A DNA stretch of 11,181 nt from Thermoanaerobaculia bacterium. GTDB taxonomy: Bacteria; Acidobacteriota; Thermoanaerobaculia; UBA5066. The DNA lies in NCBI GenBank assembly GCA_017999215.1, contig JAGOBQ010000088.1, positions 1 through 11,181 on the forward strand, given 5' to 3'. Positions 1-6,818 of this stretch are shown in pieces (the stretch's first letter is position 1; each line of letters starts with the position of its first letter). The notes under the pieces were generated by a model. It ran no database searches, was not told where the DNA came from, and was given only the letters and a program-made list of their open reading frames with translations. Position numbers and translations under genes: made by a program.

Positions 1-1976
1 CTCCAGCGGCCGTCGCGCCGGGTCAGCTCGAGGAGGCTCGAGCCCCAGGTCCCCGCAAGGATCCGGCGCGCCCCGGGCAGGGGCGCGACCGCGTGGAGAG
101 AGACCTCCCGTCCGAGGAGCGCCGCGGCGTCGATCGTCTCCAGCGGCTCGACTCCGGGCCAGCTCCAGCGCCGCACGGTGCCGTCCGAGGAGGCCGTGAC
201 GAGCTCGCGCCCCTCCGCTCCGTCGACGACCGTCAGGTCGTTCACGAGGAAGTCGTGCGCCCGGGCTCGGAGCTTCAGGTCGGGCCCGGGGAGCGCCCAG
301 AGGGCGACGGTCTTGTCGTCGGACGACGTGGCGAGGAGCTGGCCGTCGCGCACCATCGAGGGGATGCCGTCCGTGTGGGCGCCCGCCCGGCGAATCCCGA
401 GGCTCGCGATGTCGAGGAACCAGAGCTCCCCGTCCCGGCCGCCGACGAAGACGGTCTTCCCCTCGGCGTCGTGCTCGGCCGCCCAGAGCGGCCGGCCTCC
501 GGCCGGCACCCGGGCCGTGGGCGAGATTCCCGCGTAGGAGACGACGGCGAGACGCTGCCGGCGCGGCACCAGCGAGAGGAGCGCATCCGAGTCGACGCAG
601 AGCGCTCCGCCCGGCGAAACGGAGGACAGGACCGCGGCCGGCTCCGGGCCGTGCCGGAAGGCCGTGATCCCGTCGAGGCCGGAGGCGAGGAGCGTCGGCG
701 CATCGCCGATCCAGGCGAGACCGTAGGTCCATCCGCGGCGCGGAAGGAGCCTGGGAGAAGAGCTCTCGCCGGTCGAGAAGACGGCCACCGAGTCGAACGG
801 CCCGCCGACGGCGACCCTTCCGATCGCATCGTCGACGGCCACCGCCGAGACCTTCCTCTCCGCGAACGGGGCTTCGAGAAGGAGGGTGCCCTCCGGCAGG
901 CCGAACGCGCGGACCGGCCTCCCTCCACCCTGCGCCAGGGCGACGAGCCGCTCGCCGACGTCGAGGACCTCCCCCTCCACGAATGGCACGCTCGACCGGA
1001 GCCTCCGCGCCCAGCCCGAGGCCCCTCGCTCGAAGAGCTCGAGCGTTCCGTCGCCGCGGACCGCGAGGAATCGCCCGGAGCGCGAGCAGCGAAGCCGGCC
1101 TGGAAGCGGAGGGGGCGCGTCCGACGGTAGAGGCCCGAGGTCGACCTCCTCGGTCTTCGTCGGGTGCCTCGCGACGACGCGGCCCCTTCTCACGAGGAGG
1201 ATCCGTCCGCCGCCGAGCGGCTCCGCGAGGACCTCGTCCCGCTCGAGCGGCACACGGACGGCCGAGTGCGCGCCGTCCGCGGGCAGGAGGTAGTAGGCCG
1301 ACCGTGCCGAGAGGACCACCGTTCCGTCCAGCGACCCGAGGACGCCCTGCGCGTCCGGAGGGGCGGCGATCTCCCGCTGAAGGGCGAGGAGCGGCTCGGC
1401 CCCCGGCTCGGTGCCGCTCGGCCCCCCGCGCGCCGGGCTCCGGAGGAGGATGGAAGCGATCGCGGCCGCCGCGAGGGACCCCGCCGCGAGCATGCCGAGC
1501 AGGGCCGCCGAGGGGCGCCGCGCGGGGGCGGACGGACGATCGAGGGCCGGTCCGGGAACGGCGCCTCCGGGGGCGTCTGTCTCTTTCGCGGCCGTCGGCG
1601 GGGCCGGCGGCGTCTCGGACGGCGCGACCCCTTCGCTTGCGTCGTCCGACGCGACCGGCAGCCTCAGCCGGTACCCGAACTTCGGGACGGTCTCCAGCAT
1701 CCCCGCCCCCTCCGCTTCCCCGAGCGCCCGACGGACCAGAAAGATGGCCTGGGTGAGGGAGGCGTCGGTCACGACGGTGTCCGGCCAGACCGCGGCGAGG
1801 AGTTCCTCCCTCGGGACGGCGCGACTCTCGTTCCGGGCGAGGTGCACGAGGACGTCGAACGCCTTCGGCGTGAGAGGAACGGGCAGGCCGTCCCTCAGGA
1901 GGAGGCGGGCCCGCGCGTCCAGGCGAAAACCCCCGAAGCTCCATAACCATTTGTTTTCGCTGGAGTTACCCGACAT
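1..1976 (-). CDS. Winged-helix, membrane-anchored WD40 propeller regulator (C-terminus cut by window edge)
   Basis: About 658 residues are visible and the frame is still open at the left edge. Residues 11-107 form an OmpR/CadC-type winged-helix DNA-binding domain, with LTPKAFDVLVHLARN, then the recognition-helix region DASLTQAIFLVRRALG and the wing ending VPKFGYRL. A Pro/Ala-rich linker follows (about 110-155). One hydrophobic segment lies at about 158-178 (ALLGMLAAGSLAAAAIASILL shortened here to its core LAAGSLAAAAIASILL). The rest is beta-propeller; two clear WD40-like blades are visible near residues 545-558 (TSSDDKTVALW) and 590-605 (TASSDGTVRRW). The layout implies a cytoplasmic DNA-binding head, one membrane pass and an extracytoplasmic propeller sensor, as in CadC/ToxR-like one-component regulators; wHTH-TolB/WD40 fusions are common in Acidobacteriota. 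No receiver domain is present. ATG at 1976 was chosen; an in-frame GTG sits directly before it and the SD is weak. It diverges from the secreted pair, a possible target. The ligand is unknown. Confidence 0.85.
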   Translation of the reverse strand, partial: MSGNSSENKWLWSFGGFRLDARARLLLRDGLPVPLTPKAFDVLVHLARNESRAVPREELLAAVWPDTVVTDASLTQAIFLVRRALGEAEGAGMLETVPKFGYRLRLPVASDDASEGVAPSETPPAPPTAAKETDAPGGAVPGPALDRPSAPARRPSAALLGMLAAGSLAAAAIASILLRSPARGGPSGTEPGAEPLLALQREIAAPPDAQGVLGSLDGTVVLSARSAYYLLPADGAHSAVRVPLERDEVLAEPLGGGRILLVRRGRVVARHPTKTEEVDLGPLPSDAPPPLPGRLRCSRSGRFLAVRGDGTLELFERGASGWARRLRSSVPFVEGEVLDVGERLVALAQGGGRPVRAFGLPEGTLLLEAPFAERKVSAVAVDDAIGRVAVGGPFDSVAVFSTGESSSPRLLPRRGWTYGLAWIGDAPTLLASGLDGITAFRHGPEPAAVLSSVSPGGALCVDSDALLSLVPRRQRLAVVSYAGISPTARVPAGGRPLWAAEHDAEGKTVFVGGRDGELWFLDIASLGIRRAGAHTDGIPSMVRDGQLLATSSDDKTVALWALPGPDLKLRARAHDFLVNDLTVVDGAEGRELVTASSDGTVRRWSWPGVEPLETIDAAALLGREVSLHAVAPLPGARRILAGTWGSSLLELTRRDGRW

Positions 1977-1991
1977 CACAGAAACCTGTGA
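1976..1991. promoter_or_regulatory. 16-bp palindrome at the start codon of the winged-helix regulator
   Basis: TCACAG-AAAC-CTGTGA is a perfect inverted repeat with 6-bp arms and a 4-bp centre. Its first base is the A of the regulator's ATG on the minus strand. A TAGGAT -10-like hexamer for the regulator lies just upstream (minus strand, 2001-1996), so the palindrome would sit around the transcription start. It could be an operator (autoregulation) or, in RNA, a small hairpin covering the start codon. The symmetry is seen directly; the function is inference. Confidence 0.45.
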
Positions 1992-2047
1992 GGCGATCCT
2001 AGCCGAAAATTGATCCGCCGACGTGTAACTCCTGCGAGATCCGACCG

Positions 2048-2053
2048 TAGGTT
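2048..2053 (+). promoter_or_regulatory. Candidate -10 element (TAGGTT) for the secreted-protein pair, leaderless arrangement
   Basis: TAGGTT has the T-A---T pattern of a -10 box and ends 7 nt before the ATG at 2061. That would put the transcription start at the start codon. There is no good Shine-Dalgarno sequence and no convincing -35 about 17 bp upstream. The call rests on repetition of the same spacing before other genes in the window. Confidence 0.35.
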
Positions 2054-2060
2054 GGTCGTC

Positions 2061-3332
2061 ATGAGACGAAACTTCAGTACGCGACCGACCTTCCTCGGCG
2101 CGACCCTCGCGGGAGCGACCCTCGCCGTCGCTCTCCCGTCGGCCGCGGCCAACATCCTCAACAACGGGTCCTTCGAGACCGGGATCGGCGGATGGACGGC
2201 GACGACGTCCGTCGAGTGGGCCGCCGAAGGAGCCGCCGGGCCCGGTTCCGGTTCGGCCCGACTGCGCGGGAACCCCGGCATCGTCGGCGCGCTGGCTCTC
2301 TCGCAGTGCGCCGCCGTCACGCCCGGCACCGACTACGACCTCGGCGCGACGGCGCTCCTCCCCTACTCTCCGGAAGCGCAGGGAGGCATCTCCGTCCGCG
2401 TCGTCTGGCACTCGTGGCCCGGCTGCGAGGGGGCCACCCTCGGCCTCGCTCCGGCCCTCGACTTTCCGCACGTGGCCCCGGCCGCCTGGACCCGCCGGAG
2501 TCTCGAGAGGCTTCGCGCGCCGGCCGGCGCGGCAAGCGCTTCGCTCCTGATCGTCCCCTGGTCTTCCGGCTCGGGGTCGGCCTTCTCCGCGTTCCTCGAC
2601 GACGTGGCGCTCTCTCCTTCTTCGCGGTTCGTGAAGCTGACGGTCCCGACCGCGGCCTCGGTGGACGGGGCGAACGGTGAGCGATTCCAGACGACTCTCG
2701 TCGTGACCAACCCGGCTCTCTTCACGCGGCGCGTCGACGTCGCGCTTCGCTGCGCGTCGAGCGCTCCCTGCGCGACCTCCGCGGTCAGTCTCCTCCTCGC
2801 GCCGCGGGAGACGCGCGCCTTCGCCGACGTCCTGCTCGACGTCTTCGGGAAGCGGAACGGCGCCGGCGCGATCGAGGTGACCTACGAGGCGACTCCCGGT
2901 CCGATCGTCGTGTCGGCGCGGGCGGCGACCGTCCACGCGGAGCGGCCCGGCAACGGGATGGCCCTGCCGGTCCTTCCGATCTCCGGGGCCCGGAACTCCG
3001 CGACGTTCTTCGGCCTGACGGACGGCCGGGCCGGCGCGGGCGGGACCCGAGTGAACGCCGGCGTCTACAACCCGTCGGACACTCCCATCTTCGTCGGCTT
3101 CTCGGTCCACGAAGAGGACGGTGACGTGAGGAACACGGTCTCCCGATCGATCGCCGGCCGCGAATGGGCCCAGATCGACGACCTCTTCTCCCGGGCCGGT
3201 CTCGGGCCGGCGACCCCGGCCTCCTTCGTGACGTTCCAGTCCGAAGCCCCCGTCTTCCCCTTCCTCATCTCCATCGACAACCGCTCGGGCGACCCGACGT
3301 TCCTCGAGCCCACGGAGAGCTTCCTGCCATGA
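2061..3332 (+). CDS. Secreted beta-rich protein, first of a tandem paralog pair
   Basis: 423 aa. Residues 1-30 are a signal peptide: MRRN, a hydrophobic core, then LPSAAA with likely cleavage before NILNNGSFE. Residues 31-185 begin NGSFETGIGGW and resemble carbohydrate-binding-module-like jelly-roll domains (CBM4/9 style). They hold two cysteines, C83 and C122, that are kept in the paralog and may form a disulfide. Residues about 192-423 are a second region that I cannot name. It has VPTAASVDGANGERF, VVTNP, PGNG, VNAGVYNPSD and the near-terminal VFPFLISIDNRSGD. There is no catalytic motif, membrane anchor, lipobox or sorting tail, so it is probably exported as a free protein. A TTG at 2010 would extend it by 17 residues, but ATG 2061 gives a normal signal peptide. 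It is followed by its paralog with a 4-bp overlap. A binding or structural role is a guess. Confidence 0.8.
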   Translation: MRRNFSTRPTFLGATLAGATLAVALPSAAANILNNGSFETGIGGWTATTSVEWAAEGAAGPGSGSARLRGNPGIVGALALSQCAAVTPGTDYDLGATALLPYSPEAQGGISVRVVWHSWPGCEGATLGLAPALDFPHVAPAAWTRRSLERLRAPAGAASASLLIVPWSSGSGSAFSAFLDDVALSPSSRFVKLTVPTAASVDGANGERFQTTLVVTNPALFTRRVDVALRCASSAPCATSAVSLLLAPRETRAFADVLLDVFGKRNGAGAIEVTYEATPGPIVVSARAATVHAERPGNGMALPVLPISGARNSATFFGLTDGRAGAGGTRVNAGVYNPSDTPIFVGFSVHEEDGDVRNTVSRSIAGREWAQIDDLFSRAGLGPATPASFVTFQSEAPVFPFLISIDNRSGDPTFLEPTESFLP

Positions 3333-4594
3333 GACCCAGCGCTGCCTTCCGCCACGCCTTCGCCGCCCTCCTCGCCGCCCTCGTCGCCGCCGCTCTCCCG
3401 GCGTCCGCGGCGGGAGCCGAGAACCTCGTCGCGAACGGCGCGTTCCGCGACGGAGTCTCCAGCTGGTCGCGAATCGACGTCGTGTCGTACAGCGCCGGAG
3501 GGGCCGCGACGCCCGGCTCGGCCCGCATCACCCTTCCGAGCCGTCCCGAAGGAAGCGACGCGATGCTCCAGTGCGTCGCTGTCGAGGGCTTCCGCCTCTA
3601 CGACCTCGGAGCGGCCGTTCGCCTCCCCGAGTGGCCGGGACATTCCGGAGGCGTCTCCGTCCGCCTGCGGTGGCACGCCCTTCCGAACTGCCAGGGGCCG
3701 TCGCTCCGCGGCGCCCCGTCGCTCGACTTCTCCTACACCGAGCCCGCCGGATGGCAGGTGAAGGAGAAGCGGCGGATCCCGGCGCCGCAGGAGGCCGTCA
3801 GCGCGCTCGTCGTCGTCGTCGCCCGCGCCGCGGGAGACGAGCCCTACCCGATCTTCGTCGACGACGTCGTCCTTCGCCGCTCCGTCGAGGAGCAGGACGT
3901 CTTCCTCCCGACGGCCGCCTCCGCTCGCGGCGCGAAGGGCGAGCGTTTCGAGACCGACCTCTGGGTCTACAACCCGACCCCCGCCGAGCGGATGTTCACG
4001 CTGCGGCTCTGGCGCGACGGGCAGCCGACCACGCCCGTCGTCCTCCGCGTCGGCGCGAAGCAGACGCGGCACCTTTCCGACGTCCTCCTGAGCGGCCTCG
4101 GCCAGCGGGACGTCGCGGGGGCCGTCCAGCTCTCGTTCGACCCGGGGGGCGGGCCGATGCACTTCTCGGCCCGGGTCGTGACGGTGAACCCCGAGAGCCC
4201 GGGCAACGGGACGCGCGTCCCGGTCCTCCGTCGCGACGAGGCCCGCACGGACGCCCTCTTCCACGGCCTGTCGGGCGCGCGGCACGACCTCGCGGGCGCC
4301 TTCCGGGTCAACGCGGGCGCCTTCAACCCCCACGACGCGCCCGTCGAGGCCGTCTTCTGGCTCTACGACGGCGACGGCACGGAGCTCGGCAGCTTCACGC
4401 GAACGCTCGCACCGGGCGCCTGGCTCCAGGTGAACGACGTCTTCCGCGAGGTCGGCGCCGCGGGCGTCCCGACCGAGGGGGCGATGCTCGCGTTCCACGC
4501 GGAGATCCCCGTCTTCCCGTTCGTCATCGCGGTCGACAACCGCTCGGGCGACGGCACGTCCATCGCGGCGCGCGACTACCCGGTCCTTCCCTGA
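3329..4594 (+). CDS. Secreted beta-rich protein, second of a tandem paralog pair
   Basis: 421 aa, the same architecture as the preceding gene. The signal peptide spans residues 1-30 (Ala/Leu-rich core, ALPASAAGA, cleavage near ENLVANGAF). A CBM-like N-terminal domain follows to about residue 185 with the shared cysteines C82 and C121 and the shared YDLGA and FVDDVVL stretches. The C-terminal region (about 190-421) has LPTAASARGAKGERFETDL, WVYNP, PGNG, FRVNAGAFNPHDAP and VFPFVIAVDNRSGD. The ATG overlaps the upstream TGA (ATGA) and is preceded by GGAGAG at 3314-3319, 9 nt from the ATG. The two genes are therefore almost certainly one translationally coupled operon. The proteins align end to end but have diverged clearly, so the duplication is old rather than recent. 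A starting point 165 bp upstream in the same frame was rejected because it lies inside the neighbour and lacks the signal peptide. The function is unknown. Confidence 0.85.
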   Translation: MRPSAAFRHAFAALLAALVAAALPASAAGAENLVANGAFRDGVSSWSRIDVVSYSAGGAATPGSARITLPSRPEGSDAMLQCVAVEGFRLYDLGAAVRLPEWPGHSGGVSVRLRWHALPNCQGPSLRGAPSLDFSYTEPAGWQVKEKRRIPAPQEAVSALVVVVARAAGDEPYPIFVDDVVLRRSVEEQDVFLPTAASARGAKGERFETDLWVYNPTPAERMFTLRLWRDGQPTTPVVLRVGAKQTRHLSDVLLSGLGQRDVAGAVQLSFDPGGGPMHFSARVVTVNPESPGNGTRVPVLRRDEARTDALFHGLSGARHDLAGAFRVNAGAFNPHDAPVEAVFWLYDGDGTELGSFTRTLAPGAWLQVNDVFREVGAAGVPTEGAMLAFHAEIPVFPFVIAVDNRSGDGTSIAARDYPVLP

Positions 4595-4603
4595 CCTCCC
4601 GCG

Positions 4604-4638
4604 GGCCGCCGGGAGTCCGATCCTCCCGGCGGCCGTTT
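4604..4638. terminator. Hairpin terminator after the secreted pair, possibly bidirectional
   Basis: GGCCGCCGGGAG (4604-4615) pairs perfectly with CTCCCGGCGGCC (4623-4634), a 12-bp GC stem with a 7-nt loop. It is followed by GTTT, so the U-tract is short. It starts 10 nt after the stop at 4594 and also lies just beyond the end of the convergent membrane-protein gene (stop at 4643), so it may serve both. Confidence 0.75.
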
Positions 4639-4642
4639 CCGC

Positions 4643-4975
4643 TCAGCGCGGGGCGCGATCCGCGACGACCGCCGCCACGAGAAGGCCCAACCCGAAGGAG
4701 TGGAACAGCGAGAAGGCCAGCCCCGACGCGGTGAAGACCGCCGCCATCCTGCCCGCGCTCCAGCCGAGAGACGGCGCCAGGGCGTAGAACGCCGCGCTCC
4801 CGAGCCCGGACAGAAGGAGGACGACGAGGCCCAGCGTGGCGAGGTTCGTCGCCCTGGGGTGGCTCGACCTTCTTCCGAGGACGACGACGAGGCCGACGAC
4901 CACGACCGCGATCGTCGGGAGCTGCCGCGCGACCGACGAGAAGAACGACAGGAGGGTCGATCCGCTTCCGTACAT
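4643..4975 (-). CDS. Small multi-span membrane protein, unknown
   Basis: 110 aa and strongly hydrophobic. Likely membrane segments lie at about residues 20-35 (IAVVVVGLVVVLG), 44-67 (ATLGLVVLLLSGLGSAAFYAL) and 75-104 (AAVFTASGLAFSLFHSFGLGLLVAAVV). The last is long enough for one long or two short helices. RRSS at 35-38 fits a cytoplasmic loop. I do not recognise the family and see no catalytic motif. The ATG at 4975 has no Shine-Dalgarno sequence; instead TACCGT ends 7 nt before it (see the separate entry). The gene converges on the secreted pair and diverges from the small acidic protein gene. High-GC DNA gives many false open frames, but the regular hydrophobic pattern supports a real gene. 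Confidence 0.65.
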   Translation of the reverse strand: MYGSGSTLLSFFSSVARQLPTIAVVVVGLVVVLGRRSSHPRATNLATLGLVVLLLSGLGSAAFYALAPSLGWSAGRMAAVFTASGLAFSLFHSFGLGLLVAAVVADRAPR

Positions 4976-4982
4976 GGCGCGG

Positions 4983-4988
4983 ACGGTA
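4983..4988 (-). promoter_or_regulatory. Candidate -10 element (TACCGT) before the small membrane protein
   Basis: On the minus strand TACCGT, with the key T-A---T positions, ends exactly 7 nt before the ATG at 4975. No SD and no clear -35 are present. It is weak alone; its support is the same 6-7 nt spacing before four other starts in this window. Confidence 0.25.
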
Positions 4989-5031
4989 GCAGAGCGTCAC
5001 CCGCGTCGCAGTCGGACTCCAGCCTTCCCGG

Positions 5032-5060
5032 TTGACACGCCGGCCGCGGCGGCCGATGGT
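5032..5060 (+). promoter_or_regulatory. Candidate sigma70-type promoter for the small acidic protein
   Basis: A consensus -35 TTGACA at 5032-5037 is followed after 17 bp by GATGGT at 5055-5060 (3 of 6 matches, including A2 and T6). The spacer contains CGGCCG twice (5041-5046 and 5050-5055). The predicted start would leave a leader of about 10 nt that includes the SD at 5067-5070. Confidence 0.45.
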
Positions 5061-5077
5061 CGCCGTGGAGCCGAAAG

Positions 5078-5329
5078 ATGACCGAAGCCTCGTCCCGCGC
5101 GCGCGCCCGCCTCCTCGAGATCCTCGCGGCGAAGATCGTCGACGAGACGGGAGTCGACGCCGTCCTCGCGCGCGAGCTGGCCGCATCCGCCCTCACCTCG
5201 CCTTCCGCGGACGAGGACGAGCCGGTCGTTCTCCGCGACGCTGCTGGCCGCGAGGCCGCCCGGGTCCCGTTCGCGCTCGTCGAGGATGCGTTCGACGAGC
5301 TGGACGACGAGGAGGACGGGAGGGGCTGA
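5078..5329 (+). CDS. Small acidic hypothetical protein
   Basis: 83 aa. The N-terminal half (MTEASSRARARLLEILAAKI, then VDETGVDAVLARELAASAL) looks like two amphipathic helices. The middle, VVLRDAAGREAARVPFALV, suggests a short beta hairpin. The C-terminus is very acidic (EDAFDELDDEEDG). There is no signal peptide, membrane segment or metal motif. GGAG at 5067-5070 lies 7 nt before the ATG, and a TTGACA-led promoter candidate sits upstream, which together make a real gene more likely than a chance frame. It lies alone between a divergent membrane-protein gene and the convergent glnA. I do not recognise the family. The acidic tail could bind a basic partner, but nothing here shows that. Confidence 0.6.
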   Translation: MTEASSRARARLLEILAAKIVDETGVDAVLARELAASALTSPSADEDEPVVLRDAAGREAARVPFALVEDAFDELDDEEDGRG

Positions 5330-5410
5330 GGTCGGCTCGCCGGGCGGTCCAGGTTCCCTCCATCCCGCCCGTACGCACGCAGCGGGCTACCTTGCCGCGC
5401 GGAAGGGGGC

Positions 5411-5444
5411 ACGGGGGAAGCCCGGCGGTCCGGGCGCCCCCCGT
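5411..5444 (-). terminator. Strong hairpin just downstream of glnA
   Basis: ACGGGGG (5411-5417) pairs with CCCCCGT (5438-5444) and GCCCGG (5420-5425) pairs with CCGGGC (5430-5435). The two helices are separated by a 2x2 internal loop and closed by a 4-nt loop. The hairpin begins 5 nt after the glnA stop on the minus strand. There is no U-tract on that side, so this is a structural terminator or 3'-end stabiliser rather than a textbook intrinsic terminator. The rest of 5330-5449 shows nothing else. Confidence 0.5.
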
Positions 5445-5449
5445 CCGCT

Positions 5450-6790
5450 TCAGTAGGCCTGCAGGTACTCCTCCACCTCCCAGGGGTGGACGCGGGAGAT
5501 GTAGGTCGCCCACTCGGCCCGCTTGGCTTCGACGAAGTGCTGGTGGATGTGCTCGCCGAGGGCGTTCTTGACGACGTCGTCCTTCTCGAGGAAGTCGAGC
5601 GCCTCCGAGAGGTTCGCCGGGAGCTGCTCGATCTTCCGTCGCCGCTTCTCGCGCTCCGACATCTCGAAGATGTTCTCGTTCACCGGCTCGCCGGCTTCGA
5701 TCCTGTTCTTGATGCCGTCGAGCCCGGCCGCGAGCATCACCGCGAAGGCGAGGTAGGGGTTGCAGGCCGGGTCGGGCATCCGGACCTCGCAGCGCGTCCC
5801 CATGCCGCGCCGCGCGGGGATGCGGACCATCGGCGAGCGGTTCTTCTCCGACCAGGCGACGTTCACCGGCGCCTCGTAGCCCGGCACGAGCCGCTTGTAG
5901 GAGTTGACGAGAGGGTTCGTCACCGCGGCGATCGCCTTCGCGTGCTTCAGGACGCCGCCGATGTAGTACAGGGCCGTCTTCGAGAGCTGGTACGGGGCCT
6001 TCGCGTCGAAGAAGGCGTTCTTCATCCCGGCGCCCGAGCCCGTCATGAGCGACTGGTGGACGTGCATCCCCGAGCCGTTCACGCCGAAGATCGGCTTCGG
6101 CATGAAGGTCGCGTGAAGGCCGTGGTCCATCGCGACCTTCTTGACGATGAGCTTGAACGTGGTGACGTTGTCCGCCGTCAGGACCGCGTCGCCGTACTTG
6201 AAGTCGATCTCGTGCTGCCCTGGCGCGACCTCGTGGTGGGCCGCCTCCACCTCGAAGCCCATCGCCTCGAGAGCGACGACGATGTCCCGCCGCGCGTCCT
6301 CGCCCCGGTCGACGGGAGTGAGGTCGAAGTAGCCGCCCGAATCGTGCGTGTCGACGACCGGGTCCCCCGAGGCGTCGCGGCGGAAGAGGAAGAACTCCGC
6401 CTCGGGCCCCGTCATGAGCGAGAAGCCGAGCTCCTTCGCCTTCTCCCGCTGCCGCTTCAGCGTCTGGCGGGGGCACCCGGCGAAGGCCTTTCCGTCCGGG
6501 GTGATGATGTCGCAGACGAGACGCGCGACCTTCCCGTTCGTGTGCGACCAGGGGAAGATCCGGAACGTCTCGAGGTCGGGGACGAGCCCCATGTCCGACT
6601 CCTCGATCCGGGTGAACCCCTCGATCGACGAGCCGTCGAACTGGATCTCCCCGTCGAGCGCCTTCTCGAACTGCGAGCGGGGGACCTCGACGTTCTTGAT
6701 GATCCCGAGGATGTCGGTGAACTGGAGGCGCAGGAACCGCACCCCCTCCTTGTCGCACGTCTTCAGGATGTCGGCCGCCTTCGTCGCCAT
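5450..6790 (-). CDS. glnA: Glutamine synthetase, type I (alpha subtype)
   Basis: 446 aa, the usual length for GSI-alpha. It makes glutamine from glutamate, ammonia and ATP as a cytoplasmic dodecamer, the entry point of ammonia assimilation. Landmarks are FDGSSIEGFTRIEESDM at 51-67, metal ligands in GPEAEFF (E130, E132), HHEVAPGQHEIDF (E187, E194), FGVNGSGMH (H243), the NSYKRLVPGYEAP flap (E306), NRSPMVRIP and the C-terminal VHPWEVEEYLQAY. The sequence tracks Bacillus-type GlnA throughout and lacks the extra insertions of GSI-beta. The position of the adenylylated Tyr of enteric enzymes is F375 (NENIFEMS), so GlnE-type adenylylation is not expected. R61 matches the arginine linked to feedback inhibition in Bacillus. 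ATG 6790 was chosen because GGGGAG lies 5 nt upstream; an in-frame ATG at 6862 would add 24 atypical residues. The gene is divergent from the HD gene. Confidence 0.98.
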   Translation of the reverse strand: MATKAADILKTCDKEGVRFLRLQFTDILGIIKNVEVPRSQFEKALDGEIQFDGSSIEGFTRIEESDMGLVPDLETFRIFPWSHTNGKVARLVCDIITPDGKAFAGCPRQTLKRQREKAKELGFSLMTGPEAEFFLFRRDASGDPVVDTHDSGGYFDLTPVDRGEDARRDIVVALEAMGFEVEAAHHEVAPGQHEIDFKYGDAVLTADNVTTFKLIVKKVAMDHGLHATFMPKPIFGVNGSGMHVHQSLMTGSGAGMKNAFFDAKAPYQLSKTALYYIGGVLKHAKAIAAVTNPLVNSYKRLVPGYEAPVNVAWSEKNRSPMVRIPARRGMGTRCEVRMPDPACNPYLAFAVMLAAGLDGIKNRIEAGEPVNENIFEMSEREKRRRKIEQLPANLSEALDFLEKDDVVKNALGEHIHQHFVEAKRAEWATYISRVHPWEVEEYLQAY

Positions 6791-6806
6791 CGCGTCTCCC
6801 CTTTCC
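6785..6806 (-). promoter_or_regulatory. glnA ribosome binding site that fixes the start
   Basis: On the minus strand AAGGAAAGGGGAG precedes ACGCG and the ATG at 6790. GGGGAG at 5 nt spacing is a strong Shine-Dalgarno sequence and decides for ATG 6790 over the upstream in-frame ATG at 6862. Confidence 0.8.
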
Positions 6807-6818
6807 TTCGAGCCCGAT

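Noticed and set aside
93..1130. Long plus-strand open frame (345 codons) and its neighbours up to 2013
   Set aside because: They lie antisense to the winged-helix/WD40 gene. Their products are Arg/Pro/Gly-rich low-complexity sequence typical of shadow frames in GC-rich DNA.
2010..2060. TTG start extending the first secreted protein by 17 residues
   Set aside because: The extension is Arg-rich and would precede a standard signal peptide; there is no SD at TTG.
3065..4498. 477-codon minus-strand open frame
   Set aside because: It is antisense to the two secreted-protein genes, has charged low-complexity composition and no domain; the plus-strand genes have signal peptides and conserved motifs.
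5330..5449. Possible small RNA or extra gene between the acidic protein and glnA
   Set aside because: Apart from the hairpin at 5411-5444 there is no open frame with an SD, no promoter and no conserved RNA shape that I recognise.
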